19,105 nucleotides of DNA, taken from assembly GCA_003640385.1 (NCBI GenBank), contig RCAB01000729.1, positions 1 through 19,105 of the forward strand, read 5' to 3'. The stretch is from Setaria digitata (lineage: Eukaryota > Nematoda > Chromadorea > Rhabditida > Setariidae). Numbering within the stretch: the stretch's first letter is position 1; the number at the start of each line of letters is the position of its first letter. Position numbers and translations under genes: made by a program. Positions 1-9,700 of this stretch are shown one piece after another. Below the pieces are notes generated by a model. The model worked only from the letters and a program-made list of their open reading frames with translations. It was not told the DNA's origin and made no database searches.

Positions 1-518
1 AACTTGCAGGATAAAAGTTAATATTTGTTGCGTTCAAAATTTATAATTGGAGCAAACATGAGAGGTTTTGCTAAAATGCTTAAAATATTAATAAATTTTA
101 CTGAACTTAAACTTTTTAACCTTTCCAATTGTTGGAAGTTAGTGAATGCATTGTTATTTGATTGCAATTAAAATCTGTTCGTTCAATGTGACCCTTGAAC
201 CCAGTTAGAAATATTAAAATAGCCAAATTACTGGTAACATTCTTGTTAGTAAATTACAGAATAAAGCGGGTTGAAAATTTGTATTTGAAATTTTGAAAAC
301 TTTGAAGAATGACTAATTATGAAATTATCAAATTTCCAAGTTAAGTTTAATTAACCAAATTACCAGATATGCTGAAGAAGTATGAAAATATAATATCACA
401 CTTTGCCGCACTATTTTTCGTTTCATAATTCAAATTTCTCAATTTCAATTTCTGCTCCAATTAGTTTAAATCAAAAGCAATTTTAAGCGTAAACAAATAA
501 GTATAACTTAAATTAAAT

Positions 519-548
519 GATACTTTTTGCAACTGTTCAAAAAGTATC
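519..548. repeat. Perfect 10-bp inverted repeat (hairpin)
   Basis: Arm 519-528 (GATACTTTTT) is the exact reverse complement of arm 539-548 (AAAAAGTATC), with a 10-base loop. It lies directly before the GC-richer patch at 545-700. Confidence 0.8.
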
Positions 549-789
549 CTCCGTACTTGTTCCGTGGGCAGAGAAACGTTTGACGTTATTATCCTTCAGA
601 AAAAAAAAAAAAAAAAAAAATCGTACGACGGTAATCAGTGATGTTTGTTCCACGGAAACGTGACGTACCGCAATAACTGCTACTACCGTCCTGGGATGTA
701 AATTAATTATTTTACCTAATCATGCTGGGAAATTCATTAATTATCTTGTTCTGCGTAATGGTGTAGTACGATTTAACTAGATAACAAAT

Positions 790-846
790 CATTTCCGTTA
801 TTGCAATCTACCCTTATTCATTTCCGTTATTGCTATCTACCCTTAT
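790..846. repeat. 29-bp direct tandem repeat, two copies
   Basis: CATTTCCGTTATTGC followed by A or T and then ATCTACCCTTAT occurs at 790-818 and again at 819-846, with one mismatch. Non-coding and likely a local slippage duplication. Confidence 0.8.
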
Positions 847-997
847 CTCTCTCTTATCACTCATACGTTGGCTAATAATCAGTTTACGTGAAAAAAGAAT
901 CACAAAATTGATACCGTGAAATTGTAGTGAAATATATTTTTGTAATTTCAAATGTATCATTTCTGATATTCAATTCATTTTTCTGATTTCTTCTTTT

Positions 998-1028
<31 letters not shown>

Positions 1029-1534
1029 CGGAATTTTTTTTTTTCAAATAGTTTTTCAATTTCAGCACTAAATTTGAAATGTTAACATCTTTCTGCTTTA
1101 CATTTCGAAGTTCTTGGATTCAGACAAGTGATAAAAGTTTAAGATCGAGAAATCTCTTGCAATATTTTATCTAATAATTGTTACAATTTTGGCGTATATT
1201 GTATAGCTTAAATGTTTTATTTCTTATGTATAATTTTGGCATATTTTTTAAAATCGTAGCATTTTTTTTTTTTGCAAACATTTATAATTCGCCAAAAGAA
1301 AGTCTCATTTGAAATAATAATTAATATCCGTTACTAAATTTCATTTTCATCACAATTTATGTTAATAAGTCAAAAATGTCTAACAAATAAACAAAACAAA
1401 TAAAAGTGAAACAGCGTATAATGTTATGCAATTTTTCAGGAAGGAAATAATTAAGCTGGAATTAAAAAATTTTCCATATTTAATGAACATATTTTTGACA
1501 AAATAAAAAAAACTTATGTCACCAAAAATATCTG

Positions 1535-1711
1535 CAAAAAATCCAAATGAACAAGATGAAATTGCTTCAAGCAATTTGATTAATTCATTTTACAAAAGAT
1601 CAAATTAATTCAAATTCAGTTTNCAAAAAATCCAAATGAACAAGATGAAATTGTTTTAAGCAATTTGATTAATTCATTTTACAAAGGATCAAATTAATTC
1701 AAATTCAGTTT
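1535..1711. repeat. 88-bp duplication separated by one N
   Basis: Positions 1535-1622 and 1624-1711 are the same 88-bp segment with three differences, and the single unknown base (1623) sits exactly between them. This is what two unmerged overlapping contig ends look like. A true tandem duplication is the alternative. Confidence 0.85.
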
Positions 1712-3663
1712 AATACTAATTAAGTATCTTAAATCTTTTAATTAATTAACTCAAACTTTTTTCTTCTCAAAGAAAATGAAAGAAATTACAAATAAATGTG
1801 TTTAAAAAAAAAAAAAAAATGTTTAAAAAACAAAAAACTTCCGCCTTTTTTGAAAATTACCTAATTGAAAGAATTTTATTTTTCACTGAAAAGAAGTATA
1901 ATATAATTGGACTACTTGCGCATAAATGCATTTATTTCAAAAGAAAAAAAAAAAAAAGACAGGAAGGATAAATTATTTATAATTACCGATGATAATTACC
2001 TACCTGTTGTTGATTTGTTGAATGAATATGTAGGCAGACTTTTGAAAATATGATCCATAAAATATCAAATTTTTTTCAAAAAAAAAAAAAAATAAGCGGC
2101 GAAGTTGAAATGAAATTTGGATGAAAATGCAACAGAGATGACCGATGATGATGGCGAAATTAGATGACCGATGACCGATATGTTTGAATTGTGGACAATG
2201 GAAGGCACAAAAAAAAAAAAAAAACTGGATTATAATGGTAAGATTGCAACAGGCAAGGAATTAAGGAAAATGACCGGTGAAATTGATGTTTGTTGACCAT
2301 TTGCAAAAATTGAAATGGTCATTTTCACTGGGAGAATGCAATCGATGGAATTTTTTTTTTTGTTATTTCAATTATCTTTGAAAAATTTTCAATATTTTTT
2401 TTTTCTCATTTTAATCATATTTTCCGCATTTCTAGTCACTAAATGAGGAAAATGATAAATGATAGCAGTATCGATTGATCAGGGTAGAAATTAAGAATGA
2501 AAAAAAAAAAAAAAAAGACGCATCCATTTCTAATTTTATCAATCATTAGTAAATAATTATTATAACATTTGGTAATTATGATAATTTGGCATTTGTAAAA
2601 TTATCTCTCAAAAGCTCAAATAATTTTAAAAAATTTTGAAATGAATTTTTTTTTTTGCTTTTTTTTTTTTTCTTCTTCTTCTTCTAAAAAATGAATTTAT
2701 AAATGGATGCTGAAGTGAACTTTTTCCTCTACAGGCTATTTTAAATTTGAATTTCGCTAAAAATACTTGAATTTAATTTATTAAAATGTGTTTCAGTAAT
2801 GGTATATCGTTTGCATTTGATGAAACATGTCTAAAATACTTTAAGTAATAAATCATATATTGGAGCAAGTTCATCTTTATGAAATTGTATGAGAGATTCA
2901 AATAGTCTCTGAACCGGAAAGAGAGCTTTCTTTTGCTTCGCCTCTTTTTTCGCTTGAAATAAATTTTTAATTCAGGCTTGAATTAAATAGGAATTTTCTT
3001 AATGAATAAAGTTGAAAATTAATGGTGAATTTACTCATTTCTGTGCAAAAATCATATTCTTTCAAAGTGAAACTGAAAAGCAAAATTTTCCTGTTTTCCC
3101 AGAAAAATAAAACTTAAAGAGGCAAGAGAGAGAGAGAGAGAGAGAGAGAAATTTCTCGTTAAAATGTCATTTTTCATGAAGAAAAACTTTTTTGCATTTC
3201 ATGATAACTTTCTTTAACATTGAAAAAAAAAAAAAAAAAAAAAAATGCTTGTTAGCGATACTGTGATAACGATCAAAATCTGGCACTAAATTAAATTATT
3301 TCTAATATTATTTGTCCTAATGAAATAAAGAATTCATTGCATCGATGATTTTTGCTTATCATTATCAAAAGAAATTTCCAAATATACATTTAAGTCATTC
3401 ACTATTATGGAAAAAAAAAAAAAATTTTTTTAAACGGTAAATTCAACTTAATTATTATTTTCCGAAATTTCTAACAATAAATTCAATCGTTATAAATTGA
3501 AATTTTTTTAATGACAATTTCAGTCTAACTTTGACCATTTTTTAATGATATATACATATCATAATAATTAATTATTTAAATGAATTTTTATTACCCGCTT
3601 CTGTTTTAGGAAAATGTTCATTGAGAAAGTTTAAATTCTCAGAGAAAATGATATGAACATTAA

Positions 3664-3672
3664 TATTTTTAG
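3664..3672 (+). promoter_or_regulatory. Candidate trans-splice (spliced leader) acceptor
   Basis: TATTTTTAG ends at 3672, 22 bases before the proposed start ATG at 3695. Nematode mRNAs often receive a spliced leader at such a site a short distance before the start. The match to the acceptor consensus is visible; its use is inference. Confidence 0.4.
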
Positions 3673-3694
3673 CTTTTCTATTAAATTTGTGCAA

Positions 3695-3782
3695 ATGCAG
3701 AAAAATTATTGTTGGATATTGCTAATTAGCATTGTCTTGAGATATTTCGCGCAATCAGTATTGCAAATAGAAATTAAAAAAG
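3695..3782 (+). CDS. Exon 1: signal peptide
   Basis: ATG at 3695 opens 29 codons starting MQKNYCWILLISIVL and running on to RYFAQS, a typical signal peptide (Lys early, hydrophobic core at about residues 5-15, small residues near 19-21 as a likely cleavage area). The exon ends before GTTTGT at 3783 and leaves one base (G), which completes a Gly codon (GGC) with exon 2. The single Arg after the core is slightly unusual. Confidence 0.65.
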
Positions 3783-6700
3783 GTTTGTAAATTGAATTGA
3801 TTTCAGTTAATTTTACAAATTATATTATTTAATTATAAAAGTTGCATAATTAATTTGGGAACTTTGAAAAGTTCAATATTGAAGTGGTAAAAAATGAGTA
3901 GCAAATTATATCAGTCATTTATTGACTGATCACTTATTTAATTAGGCTTTTTTCTTAGTACCGATTAATAGCAATGTCTTATTCTCACTTACTTCGTCTT
4001 AATTAATTAAGTTTCAATTAAAATTCTCGAATCTTTCAGAATCAGTTAATAAACTTTTCCTGTAAGAATGATTTGTTTCTTGTTACTTTTCATTTTTTTT
4101 TTTTTTTTTTTTGAATATCACATAAGAATAGTAATATTTGTAGAAATATTATATCAGAAAAAAAAAGAAGTGAAAAATCGAATTTGATAATTAAATTTTC
4201 TAAAAGTGCTTTTGCTCCAATGAATTTTCATTGAACAATTTGATTTAATCTATAATTAATTCAAATTAGTTCTAATATGTAATTAATATTTGATTAAGCA
4301 ATATTTTTATTTTTGAGTTACTTTTTTCTTTTTTTAGGCTGCACCTCGGACAGCGATTGCAATAATAGGGAACTATGCGTGAAACTTTGCAGGTACACTT
4401 TTATGTCACATCAATATTAGCGTGTAATCAAAAATGACATCGATGATAAAATCAAACTGTTACGTGAATTATACACGTATACAAGAAATTAGGAAAATTC
4501 AATACTAATAAAATATTTGAGTTAATAATGGAAGACGAAATTTACGTCTGTTTAACGTAAATTGGCATGTTAGAAGCGCCAAAAAATTGCGCTTCATTTA
4601 ACGTACGTTTATTTTTATCCATCTGAAACTTTTTAATCTCAAATTCATCATGCACGTGTTCATCTTTTAAATAAGAATGAAATGATGGTCTTCTTATTGT
4701 TGCTTCGTAATTCCGCTTTTCATCATGTGATCCAAATCTCTCATCAATCAGTTTAAGTGATAAGCACCCGGACTATAATAATGTTATTATCTGTAGCCAA
4801 TTTAATTTTAAAATTAGTTCCGAATGGTGATCAGTTTTTTTCACTTCTTTTTAAATCGAAATTAAATCAAAAATAAAAACAAAAAAGTTGCTTTCAAGCA
4901 ATTTCGCACCTGTGAAGTGCAGTATTCTTTTCCAATAATTTATTTAATCATTATGCTTTCAAAAATTAATTTTCACTTGCAATAGTTAAATTTTACAGTT
5001 GGATTCATTCGAATGATAATTATACTGCTTGCAGTTGGACTTGCATTGCAACATCACACATATCCGATAGAAAATCTCTCGAGCAACTTTATCAGCAGTC
5101 TATTTTTGATATCTAATAATAGATTCTCTTTTTTTTTTTTTTGCTGAATTAATTCCCAGTATCTTTAATTCAGATTTCATAATTTAAAATTTATTGAATT
5201 GAATTGGCAGAATTAAATCATTCAAAAAGTTTTGTTGCAAAAACTCTGAAATACTTTCATTTAACATTTTAGCTATAGAATTTATCGGCAATTAGTAATT
5301 AGCTGAATATATTTAATTTCGATATAACGACAAATTTATTTAGTTAATTTTTCAGGAAATTTTAAAAATTGGTATATAAATTTTGAAATGTGTTTAATTT
5401 AAGAATTGCACTTTTATGCATCAGGCAAATATGAGAAATTTAAGCATGGCAAGCAAATTGAATATAATGAAAGGTACGATCGAGACCAACACTGGAAGTG
5501 ATAATGATAATATGATAGAGAAAAGAGCAGATCAAACAATAATGATAAGCGATGATAATTATGAGGATGGCAATGATAATATGACAATTTCTGCAATAGA
5601 CATTTCCGAAAGCCAACGAAGAAAATCCAGTAATTTTCCTAAATTTGATGTTATTATAACACTTATGCGAGAGGATAAGCCGGATGAAATTTCCGAAAAA
5701 TGATACAAACTTTCTGAAATTTTTGATTTAAATAATTGCACCAGTATGTTTAACTAAATTTACAAAATTCAAACAGTTTGAAAATTGATTAATTGAAAGA
5801 GTAAGCAATTAAATATTCAGACAAATAAACACAGTAGCTTTATTCATCATCATACTACCTAATTAATTAAACCACTAAATTCATAGATTATATTGATAAC
5901 GAAACTAATGAAATGCTAATTACGCTGCCAAAGCAAACTAATTTGGTAAATCAGAAAAATGGAAGTTTCAGCCATTTTGATAAAATGCTAAAAATTAACA
6001 GTTTGGTTATTAATTTCAATTTTTTCTCCTAATGGTATATTAAACTTTTCATAAAAAAAAATCAAAAAATTAGTAAATTAATGAGTTAATAAATTAAAAT
6101 TTTAAATCCTATATTACTTGAAATTTTTCTGCAAAATTTGAATTTACCGAAAATGCAAACAATATTAGCGTTGTTTGCATTTTCTTTTTTTCCTTATGAA
6201 TGGGCACTAGTTAAATAAGTGGACAATGGACAACTTGATAGTGAATGCTAATTAATGAGATGCAAAGTTTTCACTGGAATTGGATTTACTCCAATGATCA
6301 GAGACAATAAGCATTTAATTTACTGAAAATTTTGATCAAATCACTTTTTTCCTCTTCTCATTTTGTTTATTGGAAATTTTTGTTGAAATTTTGATGAAAT
6401 ATTTATGTGAGAAGAGAATAATATGTATTTATTTCCAGTTACAGTCAGTAATAAATGAGACAATATAATGGGTATTTCAGTGGCAAATGATAACAAAAAC
6501 TGGAAGAATAGTGAAATTTACAATGAAAGAACGGGCGCAACAGCAGTTTTAACAAAATTATTTGAAAGAAACGAAACATTAACAGCGTTAAACAATGGGC
6601 GAAAACGGGACAATCAAAAGAATGACTTCGGTATGTGATGTTTATCACTTTGATTGCGACAAATTTTAAATCGACCATAATCCCTAATCTCATTAGCTAC

Positions 6701-9700
6701 AGAGCGAAACAGTGAGCAAAAATGAGGCTAATGAAAAGAATGACTTCAGTATGTGATGTTTATCACTTTGATTGCGACAGACCACATCCTCCATCTTATT
6801 AGCTTTTTTTTTTCTAACATCGATCGTTGTTAGTTTAAGCAAAATAGAAAATTCTAACTGTGCAAATATTTCTTTAACAATTGAAACAGTCTTAGGGTGT
6901 AGGAATGATTTTAATTATTGAAAGAGCTGATGTAATCTTTGATCCGTTACTTTCAAATCATTTTTCTGTTTCCTTTTTTCTTTTTGAAATTAATTCACAG
7001 CACAAAAAATTCTGTTACTAAGCAGAAAGTAGTGCAACATAATAATTAAACGACAATGAGCTATGTAATTTATTTTAGTATTTAATTTAAAATTTTGGAA
7101 AGCCTAAATAAGGGCTTTTGTCCATCAAATGAATTAAATACTTGTAATAATTTAGTATTTATTTACAAAATAAGATTGATTACGTTTGGCTAATGAACAT
7201 TTTTGGAGAAAAATTGCAACTTTTACTTGTCACAGTTTTAATAGAAAAATTAAACCTTCCTTTTCTCTTTTTTTTCTTTTCGAGAGAATTTTTCATAGAA
7301 ATTGAAAATTGGAAATTCATCGTTTTTCCTGAGATGCTATTTCGAGATGAGAAGTCAGCTTCTGGACTCGTCCAGAAGCTGAATTTTTTTTTTTGCAATT
7401 TTAAACAGTTTAAATAAGGATAAGAAATTTATGTGAGTTAATTAAAGGACAGGTAAATTTAGCATTAAAAAAATTTTAAATTTCAGGCTTGAAAAAGTTT
7501 AGTCATAGTGAGATGCAAGAAATTTAGCTATAATAACGGTAAAATTTATCATTTCCAATTAAAATCTTTGATAAATTCGTGAGAAAAAAAAAACATTTCA
7601 TCACCTCTTTTAATTTATTAAATTTCCAAATTTCCTGTTCTTTCCCTGTTTTATTCTTATTTTAAGTTATTTCGAAATTATTTACTACTTCATTTAGATC
7701 AAATTTCCTTTATCGCTTTGTGCTGAATAATAAATACTTATATTTTAGGCGAAGATTGCTATGAATAAAATAGATATTTTATGATTATGAAAAATCTTAA
7801 TTAGAAAGAAAAAGAAAAAGAAATCGTATATAAGAAATGAATAATATGAAATATTATGTTTCAGTATTTCAATGTTATATATTTTTTCACTGGAGTCAAA
7901 GTCAACATTTAATCATTTTTTAAAAATTAACTCTAAAATTCAATAAATTAAAATTTTTTTTTCAATAGGATTGTTTATTAGTAATAGTTTATTTATTATA
8001 GATCATTTATCAGTAATTAATAGTAGCATGTATGTTACTGATGCTTCGTCGTTAGTGATACAGGCATCACCGCTTATCACTACTACTGATATTTCGCAGG
8101 TTTAATTTTCAGTGATATTTTGATATTACACTGATTCCATTTAAATTAGCATATATTTTACGACGTAAATTTCTGAATTAATTGAAATTTATTTTCCTTT
8201 CTCTTTTCAAAATTTTATGCACATCTATTAATTAATATAGAAGTTTTTGTTGTTAATTTTCATCTGCAGTACGGTGAACAGTTCGAGCGACAACCTCAGG
8301 AACATCTTCCGGAAAGGGAACCGGAGCAAACGGAATGGCTTCAGTGGCCTGGTTTGTTTCGATATCTAGAACTAATTAAATTCTTTTTTATTCCGTTTTT
8401 TTTTTCAATAAATAATTTAGCAGCGGTGATAATTGGAAAATTGCATTTTTTGAAGTTTCCGATTAGTTTTACAAAGAAATTAAATTTAAACACAGAAATT
8501 TAAACATTTAAATTNTTTGAAGTTTCGGATTAGTTTTACAAAGAAATTAAATTTAAACACAGAAATTTAAACATTTAAATTAAATTTAAATTTAAAAATT
8601 TAAATTTAAATTCAAATTTAAATTTAAATTTAAACATTTAAATTTAAACACAAATTAAACACAGAAACTTTTGGTAAAATTAAATTAAATTTTGGATGAC
8701 AAATTGCATAAACTTTTAAATATTGTAGTGGGAAAATTTATATTCTAATTTGAATGTCTTAAAAATTTAAGTAAAAAAAAATGGAGAAAAATTCTTTTTA
8801 TTTAATTCATTTTCCAATTGATATCTTAGCCAATTATTAACATTATAATGCTTGTCTCCAATTACTTTGTTCATTTAATTTTTAATTAATTGTTATAAAG
8901 TTTCGATCGACTGTTAATCAGTTCATACCAAAATAGCATTTTGATATTTCAAAAATGCACAAAATGCGTACGATATTAAGATACCGATATGTATATGATG
9001 CGATAAAATTTCAAAAAATTTTACTTTATATAAAAATATCAAAAATTTTAAAAAATATATAAAAAAAATTTAAAAAATATGCATATAAAAGACATAAAAA
9101 TTAAAAAATATATAAAATATAAAAGTAAAAAAATGTATAAATATAAATATATTTAAAAAAAAAAAAAACAAAAAGTTTCAAAAACAAAAAACAAAAAAAA
9201 AGTAGTATATGATAAGATAATAACAAATAAATAAATAAATAATAATACAGTTTCAAAAAAGAAGAGCAAAATTATGATTTAAAAAAAAATCAAATAAAAA
9301 AACTTCATGATTTAACTATTTTTATTCAAATGATTACTACTGAAATTGTTGTTGAAATGTTTTGTAAACTATTATTTTATAAATGCCAAATCTAAAATAA
9401 ATAAAAATTCGTAATAACGGGAAGCGAGTGTAAATTAATTATAAATTAAGAAAAAGGAAGAGAAAAGTAATATGCAAATGTTTCTGAAAAATAAGTGAAA
9501 TAAAATTTTCACCAGATTTGTTCTGGAGTATACTTTGTTTAATTGTAAAATTTTATAGCATTCATTTCTTTAGAAAATATAATTTTGCTAATTAGATTCT
9601 GCTAATTACTGATAGATTATCTTGTATTGAATTTATCTTTTTAATGAAATTATGCATTGTTCGTCCATTCACCAAACAATCATATTTATCATTAAAGATA

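Larger units (their letters stand above)
1..3663. other. Upstream non-coding DNA
   Basis: About 3.7 kb with no supportable exon on either strand. It is AT-rich, with A or T runs (about 600-620, 1001-1028, 3223-3245), an AG microsatellite near 3125-3149 and the repeats listed separately. The small ORF at 1380-1574 on the minus strand is AT-rich, hydrophobic by composition only, and overlaps a duplicated non-coding segment. The only GC-richer patch is about 545-700. I see no clear TATA box; promoters of the nematode type would not be recognisable by eye. Confidence 0.6.

Noticed and set aside
5013..5147. Signal-peptide-like frame from ATG 5013 (MIIILLAVGLALQHH...)
   Set aside because: It lies inside exon 3 in another frame, ends in poly-Phe from a T run, and the exon 3 frame completes the Cys module.
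6703..6748. Second copy of the 6481-6630 exon end as an exon
   Set aside because: Its open phase (0) does not follow from 6630, and the phase that follows hits TGA early. Treated as a decayed duplicate.
7180..7417. Opposed ORFs of 72 and 74 codons
   Set aside because: They mirror each other across a perfect inverted repeat and T/A runs. No matching splice phases.
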